DNA of 64,000 bases from Desmodus rotundus (Eukaryota > Chordata > Mammalia > Chiroptera > Phyllostomidae), in assembly GCF_022682495.2 (NCBI RefSeq), contig NC_071391.1, forward strand, positions 113,815,195-113,879,194, written 5' to 3'. Made by a program: the position numbers and the translations under genes. The notes under the pieces are model-generated. The model did not search any database. It was not told where the DNA came from and saw nothing but the letters and a program-made list of their open reading frames with translations. The first letter of the stretch is position 1. The number at the start of each line of letters is the position of its first letter. Of this stretch, positions 35,656 through 47,664 are shown piece by piece.

Positions 35656-37040
35656 TTGCTATAGAGGGCACTACATTTCATTTTAAATTTCTGTTCATTT
35701 CTGGACTTTCAGATTAGTACCAAATATTGTCATCCTAATTGCTGGTCAATTTTATTTTATATTGGTGTCTTCTAGTACATTCCCTCTTCCTCCTCCTCTA
35801 GGCTTCCTTCTCCGAATCCCTGCTGTCATGCACCTGCAGTGTTCTGTTTCAGTTTCTGCCCAACACCCTTGTTCTTTTAGATAAACCTTGTAAGAATCGG
35901 TGTCATTGCAATAAAAGTATCATGAAGATTTTTATTTGAATTGCAGATTTCATAAATACATAAAAATAAGAATAGTGGGGACATGCAACTATCCATTTGC
36001 CTTATGCTTAAGTTTTGCATAAATTTTTCTTCGTATGATATAAACAAGTATTTAATAGTAACACAAAAATTTGCTAGTTTACTATTGAAATGGCCTGCGC
36101 TTATGTTATTTACTTAATTTTTGTCTTTTTTGTTGTTGCTGACTTCTTATTCTGAAGTAATTAGATTCACAGGAAATTGCAAAAATAGCACTGCAAGTTT
36201 TCAGGTACCATTTTCTCAATTTTCCCCATAGGCTATATTTAACATATCTATATTCCAGTAGCAGAATCATCAAACTGATCATACTATTAAACCTAAATAT
36301 AGTTCTATGTCATTTTCATATATATTTTTTTCATAAAACCACCCCTGCAATGCACAATTAAGATACATAATTACTTCATCACCATAAAAGCTCCCACTAT
36401 GTTACCCTTGTGGTCATGCCCCAACCCCTAACTTCTTGCTGTTCCTAAACTGTGGCAAGTATTAATTCATTCTCCATCTCTATTTTGTCATCTTGAGAAT
36501 ATCGTGTAAATGGAATCATACAGTGTGTAACCCTTGGACATTGGATCTTCTCACTAAGCATAATGCCCCTGAGACACATTTATACATCATACCCTAGAGA
36601 AACATTTATGCTGCTGCATATATTGATATTTTGTTCTTTTTTATTGATTAATAGTACTCCACAAAATGGAAATACTACACTTTTTTGAACCATGAATCTA
36701 TTAAGCAACATTTTTGTTGCTTCGGTGTTAGGCTATTACCAATAAAATTGATATGAAAAATCAGGTACAGGTTTGTGTGTGCATATGAGTTTTTATTTAC
36801 CTGGGATACATTCCCAGAAGTGCAATTGATCTGTTGTACAGTAATGTATGCTTTAGTGTTTTAAGAAACTGCCAAGCTGTTTTTCATAGACACTCTGTCA
36901 TTTTATAATCCCACCAGCAATGTGGGAGAGACTGAGTTGCTTAGTCCTCACTGGGCACTTGGTATCGTCACTATTTTTAGCTTTGGCTCTACTAATGAAT
37001 GTGAAGTGGCATATCACTGTGGTCTTAATATTCATTTTTA

Positions 37041-37220
37041 TATATTTTTATTGATTGATTTTAGAGAGAGGGGGCTGGGAAGAGAGAGAAACACTGATTT
37101 TTGATTCACTTATTTATGCATACATTGGTTGTTCTTGTATGTGCAATGACCAAGGACCAAACCCACAACCTTGGCATATCAGGACGACGTTCTAACCTAC
37201 CGAGAGCTACCTGTCCAGGA
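37041..37220 (-). mobile_element. VES-related SINE inside the L1
   Basis: A diverged antisense VES-type element ('tttttattgattgattttag', 'gaccaaacccacaaccttgg', 'cgagagctacctgtccagg'). It splits L1 ORF2 text and is flanked by a near-matching duplication 'ttcattttta' (37031-37040) and 'ttgcattttt' (37221-37230). Confidence 0.85.
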
Positions 37221-38333
37221 TTGCATTTTTCTAATGGCTACTGATATTGAACTTCTGACATGCTTATGTGACATCATGTCATTCTCTCCAGTGCAAGGTC
37301 TTTGCCAATTTTCACTTAGACATTTTTTCCTGTTGACTTCTGTGAGTCCATTATAAATTCTTAATCCAAGTTCTTTATCAGTTGTGTAGTTTGTAAACAT
37401 TTTCTCCTGATCTATAAGGTGTTTTTTTTTTTTTTATTCTGTTTACAGGATCTTTCATAAAGCAAAAGTTTTCAGTTTTTACAAAGTCCAATTTATATCT
37501 TTCTTAGGGACTTTTTGGTGTCATGGTTAAGAACTCTTCACAAAGGCTGAAGTCACAAAGATTTGTTACTATGTTTTTAACACGTTTTTTAGTTTTATGT
37601 TTTATTTAAATCTGCACACTATTATATTTTGTATAAGTTTTGAGGGTTAGGGTAAGACTCATTTTTTAGAATATGAGCATTATCCTGCTCCAGCAAAATT
37701 CATTGCAAAGACTATTCTTCCTGCATTGAATTGCTTTGGTCCTTAGTCAAAAATCTGTAGCTCTTCCTCCGGGGGTCTGTTTCTGGATTCTCTATCCTAT
37801 TATACTGATCTATGCATCTATCTCTTTCCTCATAGCACACAGTCCTGGTTATCGGACTTTATAGTAAGTCTGAAATCTGGCACACTCATTCCTATAATTT
37901 TATATTATTTCCCAGAAATGTCAGAACTATTTTATTTTCTTTGCCTTTCCATATAAATGTTAGAAAAGTCTTGTACATGCTTGTAAAATATCTTGCTAGA
38001 TTTTGGTAGAAATTGTGTTAAATTTATATCAATTCATAGAGAATTAATGTTTATCTTATGTTGAGTTCTCCAATCCATAACCATGTTATGTTTTACATTG
38101 ATTTAGATGTTTCCTTATTTCAGCCTTTGTAATTTATAATATATAAAAGCTGTACATATTTTATTAGATGTATACCTAAATATTTCCCTTTTTTGAGGTA
38201 TTATAACTGGCATTGTATTTTTCATTTTGATGTTCATTGTTAGTGTATAGAAATGCAATTAACTTTAATTTTTTTTTACATTGTACTCTTAATAGTTCTG
38301 AACTCATTAATTCCAGAAACATTTATTTTTCCT

Positions 38334-38352
38334 TTTTTTTTTTTTTTTTTTG
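38334..38352. repeat. Poly(T) run in antisense L1 ORF2
   Basis: Nineteen or more T in a row within the L1 text, not attached to a recognisable retrocopy. Confidence 0.7.
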
Positions 38353-38859
38353 GTGGGGGAAGGATTCTACATAGCAGTCAAGGCATCTGCACATATGAAT
38401 TATTTTTTCGCTCTAATATATATGCCTTTATTTTCTTTGCTTACCATATTGTGTTGACTAGAACTTCTAATTCTATGTTAAATAGAAGTGGTAAGATTGC
38501 ATAGCTTTGCTTTATTCCTAATCTTAGGGAAAAAGCATTCAGTCTTTCACCATTAAGCGTGATATTAGCTATAGATTTTTATGCATTTTTATTAAGTTGG
38601 AGACATTCTTTTGTTTTTAGTTTTCTGAGAACTCTTTATCAGGAGTAAGTGTTGAAATTTGTCAAATGCTTTTTCTTTATCAACAGTTAAGATCACGTAA
38701 TTTTTCTTTCTTACCCTATTTATGTGGTGGGTTACATTTTTTGATTCTGAATATTGATCTGACCTTGCATCCCTGGAATAAACCCCAGTTAGTCATAGTA
38801 TATGCCTTTTATATACATCTAAATTCTATTATTTTCATAATGATTTCTGTGTCTATGTA

Positions 38860-39545
38860 TGCATTGGCTGTCCAGAAAGTATCCAGCCATGTAGTATGAC
38901 AGGCAGACATTCAAAGAGAAGACACAAGATACAAGAAATATTGTACATAGGACAATGACACTTCAGTCCCCTTCAAAGTATGCACTTTGGGATCTCACAC
39001 AGTTTCCCCAGTCACCATCAGCTGCCCCCTTGTATTTTCCTGAATCTCATCAATGGTCTGAAATCTCTTCCCTTTCAAAGGTGATTTTAGTTTTGAGAAA
39101 ATCCAGTGAAGTCACAGGGTGCTAAATCTTGGCTGTAGGGGGTACTGAGTCACCTGGGTAATTTGATGTTTCATAAAAAAAAACTCTGCAGGAGACATGA
39201 GCAGGAGCAGGCATGTTGTCATGACGAAGCTGCCAGTCACCAGTGCCCATAGCTGCAGCCTTCTGAATCATCTGAATAGTTTCTGTGGAGGAATGTTCAA
39301 GCTTAATGCAAAATCTGATGCAGATTCATTGGTCTACTCACTCAGTCACTTTGAATGTGATGGCCACACAGTATACACGCTCACTCAACTAGCGTCGACC
39401 TCCCCCACTGACGAGTACAGTGAAGTCATCATTATTCAGGCATGTGCATTCCACTCCACTCCCCTTGGCTGGCAGGTTACATTGGTGGCACACAAATTGT
39501 TCTTGTTATAGTAACAATGGTTGGACTTTTTCTGGACAGACCCCT
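38860..39545 (-). mobile_element. Internally deleted mariner transposon, copy 2 (inside the L1)
   Basis: This is the reverse complement of the 31461-32141 element, end to end: TIR text 'ggctgtccagaaagtatcca' at left and 'ttctggacagacccc' at right. TA flanks are at 38858-38859 and 39546-39547 if a 2-bp indel in the left end is allowed. The same transposase N-terminal stub is joined to the same 'WQL' / 'HD' / 'PAHVS'-like block, so it carries the same internal deletion as copy 1. The 104-codon plus frame at 39197 is antisense to the old transposase. Confidence 0.9.
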
Positions 39546-39559
39546 TATGTGCAGTATAT

Positions 39560-39621
39560 ATTTTTTTCTTTTTTTTAAAATTTTTATTGTTATTGAATTA
39601 CAGTTGTCTGCATTTTCTCCC
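39560..39621 (-). mobile_element. Ultra-short L1 tail insertion
   Basis: A T-run followed by 'tttttattgttattgaatta' and 'cagttgtctgcattttctcc' is the complement of the last ~45 bp of a bat L1 plus poly(A). It is bracketed by 14-bp duplications 'tatgtgcagtatat' (39546-39559) and 'tatatgcagtatat' (39622-39635), one mismatch. The host L1 text resumes right after it with 'tattgatctgtagtttcc'. Confidence 0.8.
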
Positions 39622-42121
39622 TATATGCAGTATATTGATCTGTAGTTTCCTTCTTTTTTCCTTCCATCCTCCTTTTCCCCCCTCCCTTTTTTCCTCTTGT
39701 CTTTCCTTATCTTTCTATGGTCTTTGTCATCTGAATTTTGTATCAGAGTAATATCAGCCTCATAAAACCAGTTAGAAATTCTTCACTTCTCTCCTACTTT
39801 TTACATAGACTTGTTTAAAATTGTTCATTCTTCTTAGTATACATTTCTAATGAAGTCACTTAAGCCTGGAGATTTGTTTTTTAGGATTTAAATTTTAATT
39901 TATTAATAGTTATAGGACTACTTATATTATCTATTTTAATTTATTAGATAATTTACATTTAATATAATAATAGATAATATCAATACCTATGAATGCCATT
40001 TTATTTTTTTGTTTTCTGTTTATTCTTTCTCTTGTACATTTCTCTGTTTTCCTTCTCTTCCCATGGGTTACTTTAACATTGTTTAGAAGTCCATATTAAT
40101 TTATCTATGATGTCTTTAGATGTATCTTTTTGTACAGAATTTTCTAACAGTCTACTAGTGTCAACATTTTAGCAGTTTAAGTGTAGAAAACTTTCTCAAT
40201 TATAATATAATTGTCTTGTCTTAAATATTTCCTGTATATTCATAGAGAGCTACAATAGACAGTATTATAATTTTTCCTAGAATCATCAGATACAATTTAG
40301 AAAATTCAATAGGAGAAGGAAAGTTTATTGTTTTTCCTCATAGTTTTGTATTCTATTGTTTTTTCTTCCTTCCTGATGTTCCAAAATTTGTGTTTTTACC
40401 ATTTCTGATTAGATAATTTTCTTAAGCAATTCTTTTAGGGTAAGTTATTTGGCAATGACTCTGTTTTGCTTTTGGTTCTCTTTTGTGTCTTTTGTTTTAA
40501 TTTTCATCCTCTGAAACTGTCTTGATTTGCTTTATTTTCCTGAAGGACATTTTTGTTGGATTTAGATCCTAAAATGCTAGTTCTCTTACTTAAGCACTTT
40601 AAAAACGTGCCATTTCTTATGGCCTTCCTGAATTCTGATGAGGCATTAACTGCCATTAGAAATCCCTTTCAACCCCCATGGGTATGGTGGTGTTCCTCTC
40701 TGCCTGCTTTCAATTTTTTTCATTTTCTTTTGTCTTCAGAAGTTTACTATTACATATCTGGGTATGAATTTATTTGGGTTTATCCTGTTTCAGATTTGCT
40801 CAGTTTCTTGAATCTATAAGTTTGTCTTTGGTCAATTTTATTCTTTGAAAATTTTTACTTCTTTGTATACTTTTTTTCAACTCTGCCCCTTTCTCCTCCT
40901 CCAGTGATTCTAATGACATGAGTGTTAGATCCTTTATAATAGTCCCACAGATTGCTGAGGTTCTGTTTTTGTGTTATTTTTCCAAGTTATTTTCTTTCTG
41001 TTCAAATTGCGTTATTTCTATTGTTCTCTTTTCATGGTTCTCCTTTATATCTTCTATTGCTTTGCTGAGATTTTTTTAAAAATTATATTAAGTATGTTCA
41101 TAATTTCTCATAGAGGCAATCTCATGATGGGTGATTTAAAATTCTTATCAGATGAGTATTTCTAACATCATTAGCATCTGGGTTTTGGTGTCTATTCGCT
41201 ACTTTTTTTATTGTTGCTCAAGTTGAGGTGTTCCTGATTCTTGGTTTGTTAAAAGGTGTTACAATTAAATCCTGGCTATTTTGGAGATAATATATGACAC
41301 TTTGGAACTTCTTTAGTCTTGCTGTGTTTGGCCTTGTCTGACACTGCTCTGGCAGGGGGAGGAGGTACTGCTGTTCATTACTGCTAGGTTACAGTGGAGG
41401 TCCAGATTGCCCACTCGGCCTTCATTGACACTGGAGTGGCAGATGGACTTCCTTTTACTACTACTGAGTAGATAGTCCTGACTCTCTACTAGTAGTAGAA
41501 CGATCACTCTGACATGATCTCAGTTAAAAGTAAGGAAGGGTATCTCTTTACTCTCCGGTGGGAATGGAAGAGAAGAATTCCCACATGGTCTCCATGGTCG
41601 CCAAAGGGAGAAAGAAGGCCTAGTTACCCCTCTGCAAACATGAAAGAGCCAGCTTACCACTTAGCTTTCTTATATTCACCCTCATTGAGAGGAGGGTTGG
41701 GAAACATTTTTATTATCATTAGAGGTGGAAGTCAAGATTCTACCTGAGGTGTAGGTGGAGATGGGGCCACAGTTTTTTTCTGTTGTGTTTGAAAAAAGTA
41801 AAGTAGCTGCTTTCTAAAAGTCTTCTACTTTGCTAGACTTCCTCTTTTCTGGCCCTTTAATTGAGAGGAACCAGCTTTTGTTAAGGCTGTTTTTGTCCAT
41901 GTTCATTGGTGTTTATGGGTTACTGGCTATTGCAATGCGCAGTCTGTGGTATATGGAGAAGAAAGAAAACCAGCAGAACTCAGCACTGTGTCATTCCCTG
42001 GATGCCAAGGTCTCCTGCCAGCTTGCCGTATTCTCCCCATTGCTTTTCACTGTAGACAGCAGAAAAACTAATGAATGCCTTGTACTTCATCTTTTAGGAT
42101 ACAGAAACCTTTGCTTTTTGT

Positions 42122-43380
42122 AAACTTTAACTTTATTTATTATCAATGTTTTATGTGATTAATTTCTTATTCATCCAGAGTACATCATTAAGAGATATTA
42201 CATTTTAGATTATATTGAATTTTTAAACTCTTACATTTCTGGAAATGTTCTGTTAGTGACACAACTTATATATACTGTAGGTTAAAGGATTAAAAATAAA
42301 TAAGTTTGCATATGTGTACCTATGCATATGTATAGGTATATAAATGTCTACGTGTGTATGTATTTCCCTCTCCCTCAGTTGTGCTGATTGAATGATTTCG
42401 TAGCTCTTTGACATTACTGATGAAGGAGATTGGTCTGCTACCAACATAAAAAAAAATTATTGTGAATTGGATTTATGCTTGTTTTTAAAAAATACTTAAA
42501 ATTCTTGTTTGTTTTCTTTATCTTTGACATTTACAACTTACTACAAGGAAAACTACAAAGTTGAGACTTTGTAGATATTTATGTTGCACAGTAGTTTTTA
42601 AGTATCTTGATCTCCCGACTCAAGTGTTTCTTCATCTCAAAAAGACTTATTTTATTACTTCTTGATCATTGATTTTCATCATGTTCTTGACTACAATCTG
42701 GACTACTAAATGTATTTCAGGGTACTTTTTCTGTACCTTCCTTGCTCTCATAATTTATGTTCTGTTTTCCTTTTTCTTAGCTATTTTATAAAAGATACCT
42801 TAAAACTGATATCTGATTTACTCACATGGGTTCTACAATATCCAAAATTTGGTATACTCCTTCATTACAGTTTTCTTATGTTTTTCACCTAAGTTGAAAC
42901 ATTTATTTCTCTGAACAGCTTGCACAAGAATTTCTCTTAGAGAAAAGAACTGTATTGGAAAAATATTTTGCTTGTGGGTGAGAAACTGAAGGAATACTCA
43001 GGAAAAAAAGAATGATTGCTGAATTAAAATGCGTGACAGAAGAGGTGGACAGATTCAGGGAGGATATGGGAAGTTCTGAGACACTTTGATGCCACTGATG
43101 GGGCTCCAACACCTTTTCAGCGTATGAATGTTTGGTTAATCAATTTGAATAATTTTGTGTTTTGGTTTGTTTGTGAATGGAAGGACTAATATTATATGTA
43201 AATATTTTATGTAAAAAATTTTATGTAATTTTTATGTAATATTTTATGTGAGGGCCAGTAAATAAAGTAGGAGACAAAGAAAGCAAGCAGGATGTAATGC
43301 CCTTAGCATTAGCACAAATACTTAGGAATTCCTTGGACTACCGAGAGCTATACAATTGGTGGGGAGGGGAGTATAATCAG
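42122..43380. other. AT-rich single-copy sequence
   Basis: Includes a short run of 'attttatgta' repeats at 43188-43252. No gene is seen. Confidence 0.45.
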
Positions 43381-43384
43381 GCAC

Positions 43385-43595
43385 AGAAAGGATTCAAGGC
43401 AGTTTTACCAAGATGTAAAAGCCAGAGATGGAACAACAGAGTGGGAAGACCATCTGAAGCATAGGAAAAACAACCATCTACAATCCTAGGAGAAAGGTGT
43501 CACAGAAAACAACCCTGGCAAAACCTTGATCTTTGACTTCTAGTATTCAGAATTGTGAGGAAATAAATTTCTCTTAAAGCCACTGTCCCCATTTC
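43385..43595 (+). mobile_element. MaLR/MLT1-like LTR 3' fragment
   Basis: 'aaccttgatctttgacttct' followed by 'cagaattgtgaggaaataaa' and 'tttctcttaaagccac' is the MLT1 3' signature. It is truncated on both sides. Confidence 0.6.
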
Positions 43596-44590
43596 TTCAA
43601 GGAAAAAACAAAAGCCAAAGCAAAAACAGGGATGTTTCCTAAGATGCACATACTGTTTTCTTTTTCTTGTTTGGAATTCTTTTCCCTCACTATGATTGCC
43701 TGCCCCTGTCTATTTTTAGTTTCAGTGATTTCTGCTTGCTAACCTAGGGTGTTTGTACTGCTTGGAAATTTTAGGAGAATCATCTCCTAGATTCTAGACT
43801 TTTTTTTTTTAATCAGTTACACCCAAATGTGGTAGGGAGCAAAACGTATATATTCACTCTGATTTTCTTTTTCAGTTCAGAGACCCGCAAATAAGAAGAG
43901 TTAGGAGGGAGCTAGACAACCATGCAGTCAGCAGCAGGCATGGCATGGTTTCTTGTCCCTTTTTGGGTTGTACCACCAAAAATTGGTTAGGGCATTGACT
44001 CACATTTGTTTGTTAAAGAAACAAACCAACAAAGTCAAACCACTTTGCTTAGCAAGATCAGTTGCCCCAAATACAAACAGGGAGCAATGTACGTCAAAAC
44101 AGGATCCCTATTCTGTGTCATCTCGGGTGTCTGTGACCTTTCCTATGATCAAGATTTCCATCACCCACTTGCTCCAGAACTTCCCTACCTCTGATACCAG
44201 AAATTGTGCAAGAGTGCAGATCTATTAGAATTTTGTCCACATATTTGAGGTCAGTGGTTGTCTTGAATTTGGTGAATGGTGTGTATATTAACCTTTCATT
44301 AGATATAGTTCTTTCTGTATTATATCTTGCCTAAAGTCCTCAAGGTTTCTTGCATACAATTATCTGTCTGAAAGTGTGTGGGAATGTTGACATTTTAAAA
44401 TGTTGTTTTAATTAACTTAATTATGCCTCTGAGCCCCTATTTCACCAGGCTGCTAGGAAATTCAATCTTAGAAATTCTCATACTCTAACAATTATCACAT
44501 CCTTAAATATCATTACCTTTAAAGAGACAGACTCTCTTAGGGCTTCATTTAGTGCTATGACAGTGAGGAATTTGCTAATAAGCTACCATG
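43596..44590. other. Unclassified sequence, possibly old LTR or DNA repeat
   Basis: No family is recognised. Two overlapping frames at 43953-44228 are open in two phases, with no recognised domain. Confidence 0.35.
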
Positions 44591-44599
44591 TAGGTGAAG

Positions 44600-44835
44600 T
44601 CTAGAAACCCGTGTAGCTACGGGCAGTGAAAGGGTACAGGCGGTGAGTGGAGGCAAGCAGTTCTGAGTCAAATACTGTTTCTACCATTACTTGTGTGGCA
44701 TTGAATATCATAGACCCTCTCTTCATCTCAGTTTTTCATCTGTAAAAAGTGGATTCTAATACTTGATCCCAAAAGATTTTTATGAGGACTAAATGCATAA
44801 ATGTAGGTGAATTTCTCAGAACAGTGTCTCTCACT
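44600..44835 (+). mobile_element. MIR SINE, sense
   Basis: 'cttcatctcagtttttcatc', 'tgtaaaaagtggattctaat' and 'atgaggactaaatgcataaa' match the MIR core and 3' part. Confidence 0.7.
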
Positions 44836-46130
44836 GCAAGCTCTAGACATGTTTGATATTGTGTTCCCATTTCAGCCTATATTTGAATACCTAATTGTAA
44901 TTGTTTTTGGTGCCCTAGAACTATCAAATTCCAAAGGAAAACAGTCTCCAAATTAAAAAATATATATACCAATAACATATCTATTGAATACAATTAACAT
45001 TAAATAAATATCATGTATATTTACTAATATGTTAATATAATTCATGTTAAATAATATATCTATTTAATATATTAATTTATGTTGATTATAAATTATATTA
45101 ACTTATAATTTATATAAATACTATCATATAACAATAACCCACTGCTTTATAGGAAGTACTAAATGTAAAAACACAATTTCAAAATATTAATCTCAATTTT
45201 TGTGTGCAGCTTTTAAAATTGTATACTACCCATATACTTATTATTTGTAGAATAATACTTCATTCTGATAGTATGCATTGCTCAAAATTTTTTCTCCAGC
45301 TTCTTAACAATCATAAAATATTGGCAGAGTAAGAAGAGCTCTGGAAGATATGGTCAACACTTGTTATGAAAAAATAAGAACTTACTTACAGTTATTAGTG
45401 GGTTTATAACTTTCAGGCACAGTATCTTCAAAACAGCAATGGATTCTGCAAAGTAGTTCTGTTCTGGTGCAGTATATGATGAACAAATAGACCTATTATT
45501 CTTAAAATTCCTGTCTAAAAGACAATATTGCTAGAAATTAGAAAATGGAGAAATGGTTTTTCAGGTCTGTAATAAGAAAAAAAGAACTGTTTTAATGAGT
45601 CATATACTGGTGAGGTTCTGTGGTCATTCAATTTACCCACATCAGGATCTAATGAATACAAATTGCAGGACCTCAGTCTGCACAATACATACTTCCCACT
45701 CCTTGTGAGGTTATATTTTGTTTTTATTTCAGCTACCATGAAAATTTTATTAATTTTAAGTGACATTAATTTAAAATGTATTTTCAACTGATTATTATCA
45801 TATTAAAAACAATATATGATGTATTTTGGCACTTTTGTTAAGCAAAATATTATTTGCAAGCCAATCAATATAATTAAAAAATCTCCTGTAAGAAGAATAT
45901 TTATTTGGAAAAATGAAGTAAAATATTGCATTGACTACAATGGTGTAATGTGATTTTAAAAATATTTTAAAAATAGTAATTTATGAGTCTAAGTATAAAA
46001 CACCACATGTTGCAATACTTTTATATAAGCTGGCATCATTGCCTGTGAGAACAGTCCTATAAATTCATTGAGAAGTTTCATATTTTCCTTATAAAAATTA
46101 AACCAAAACAATGAAAAGAATAATGATGAT
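44836..46130. other. Very AT-rich sequence
   Basis: The 44955-45135 part is almost only A and T, with 'taatatatta' words in both orientations. The rest is AT-rich single-copy DNA. Confidence 0.5.
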
Positions 46131-46134
46131 AATA

Positions 46135-46290
46135 GTATGCTATTGTATATGTAAAGATCTTTTATAACCATTACCACATTTGATCACCCCCTTTCTATTG
46201 TGAGGTAGGCAAGGATTTCCATTTTTCCTCTTTAAAGAAGAGGAAACCTCGAAGAGTCTGGTGCTTAAAGAAGCTTTGTACGTAGAACTC
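46135..46290 (-). mobile_element. MIR-like SINE fragment, antisense
   Basis: 'attgtgaggtaggcaaggat' followed by 'tttaaagaagaggaaacc' fits the MIR block 'tgaggtaggta..attttacagatgaggaaactgag'. Confidence 0.5.
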
Positions 46291-46294
46291 TGTG

Positions 46295-47120
46295 ATATGG
46301 AAATGTCCTGTACTCACGCTGTTCAGTTTGGTAGCCAGCATAATCATATGGCTACTTGCCCATTAAATATGTCTAGTGACTGAGGAGTAGAATATTTAAT
46401 TTTTAATTTTTATGTTAATAGTCACAGGTGGCAATGGGTATACCATGTTGTATGTTTATATACAGGACACTTAATTACCTCTGTAGTGGGTATATATGTA
46501 AGAAATGGCACTAGATTTGGACCTATGCCTTCTGAGTCCTTCCATCATGCTGACTGTATTATAGAGTTGGTGAAATAAGTTGCCTAATTTACAATTCATG
46601 GGGAAGCACAGAATGAAAAGCACGTTCAGATGGAGATGTCTTTTAATTGCTAAGCAATTAGATTGTAGAATATAAACTGAATCTAGTGAAATAATTTATT
46701 TTGTCACTTGCAAATGTTTATATCTAGAATCAAACACATTTCAAACTCAAGAAAGCTTTGCCTACTCATCACTAAAGTTGGCTCGTCAAAGGAGGCATTG
46801 GAAAAACCCAGAGAAGATAAATAATTGAGCCAAGGAATTACAGAGAACTTAGTGGCATTTCAGATGAATGAAACTGGCCAATCACGTTACATTGTCGAAC
46901 AGTGTAGACTCCTAGCAAGTAGCAAGGCCTGGATCTTCTCTTGTGAGAGTCCAGGGATAAAATTCACATGTCCAAATATCGCTTCACATTCCCACTGTTT
47001 GTTCAGAAACTAAGAACAAATATCTCTGCTAATGATTGAGAAAGTTACTGCAATCCCTTCCGCTTTTCCCTGTTTCACAGCTTCAAAACCCCAGACACAA
47101 ATGTTATATATAGAAATTAA
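46295..47120. other. AT-rich single-copy sequence
   Basis: No gene or recognised repeat. Confidence 0.45.
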
Positions 47121-47127
47121 AAAATTG

Positions 47128-47350
47128 CCCTGGCTGGTGGGCTCAGTGGATTGGGTCCAGGCCTGCAAACCAAGGGGTCACTGGTTTGATTCCCCACCAG
47201 GGCACATGACTGAGTTGTAGGCCAGGTCCCAGGTCCCAGGCTGGGGGGTGGGGTTGTGTGAGAGGCAACCACATATTGATGTTTCTCTCCCTCTCTTTCT
47301 CCCTCCCTTCCCCCTCTCTGAAAATAAATAAATAAAATCTTTACAAAAAT
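47128..47350 (+). mobile_element. VES SINE, full length, sense
   Basis: 'ccctggctggtgggctcagt', 'gtcactggtttgattccc', 'gagaggcaaccacatattga' and 'tctctgaaaataaataaata' give the full VES order. A 9-bp direct duplication 'caggtccca' (ggtcccaggtcccagg) sits near 47225-47240. No clear target-site duplication was found. Confidence 0.92.
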
Positions 47351-47660
47351 ATAATCTTTTAAGCTAAATAGACAGCTACTTCACTGTGAGGAAGAAATGC
47401 TACAGCTTGGTTCGTGGTGACACCAGAGACTATCAAAAAATGTGTTTAAAATAAATTTAGTTATCCCCCACAAAATATAATTTTGAATATGAATAATTTC
47501 TAACTTTAGGAACATTTTGGAGTTTTGCCTTTTAGGGAATTTTATCTGCCTGTCTCCTCACCCTTGGTGATTATTGCCTTCTCTGAATTTCTTCATAATC
47601 CTTTAGCAACTTTCTGACTATCTCACTCACTGACATCCGTCAGTAGTAATCATCTATTTT
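47351..47660. other. Single-copy sequence
   Basis: Nothing recognisable seen. Confidence 0.4.
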
Positions 47661-47664
47661 GGTG

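Larger units (their letters stand above)
36130..42121 (-). mobile_element. Ancient antisense L1 spanning 3' UTR to 5' UTR, internally deleted and nested
   Basis: Read antisense, the segment starts with L1 3' UTR/ORF2 end text ('agattcacaggaaattgcaa', 'ggaatcatacagtgtgtaac', 'agtgcaattgatctgttgta', 'aagaaactgccaagctgttt'). It passes into ORF2 ('ctgtttctggattctctatc', 'tctttcaccattaagcgtga', 'ttgcatccctggaataaacc', 'gtatcagagtaatatcagcc'). From about 40.02 kb it reads as L1 5' UTR ('tcctgaaggacatttttgtt', 'gacatgagtgttagatcctt', 'gacactgctctggcaggggg', 'tgcccactcggccttcattg'). Roughly 2-3 kb that should hold the endonuclease part of ORF2 and all of ORF1 is absent near 39.96-40.02 kb. Frames within it are all remnants or chance. 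Confidence 0.8.

Noticed and set aside
39197..39511. 104-codon plus-strand frame
   Set aside because: It lies antisense to the deleted mariner transposase.
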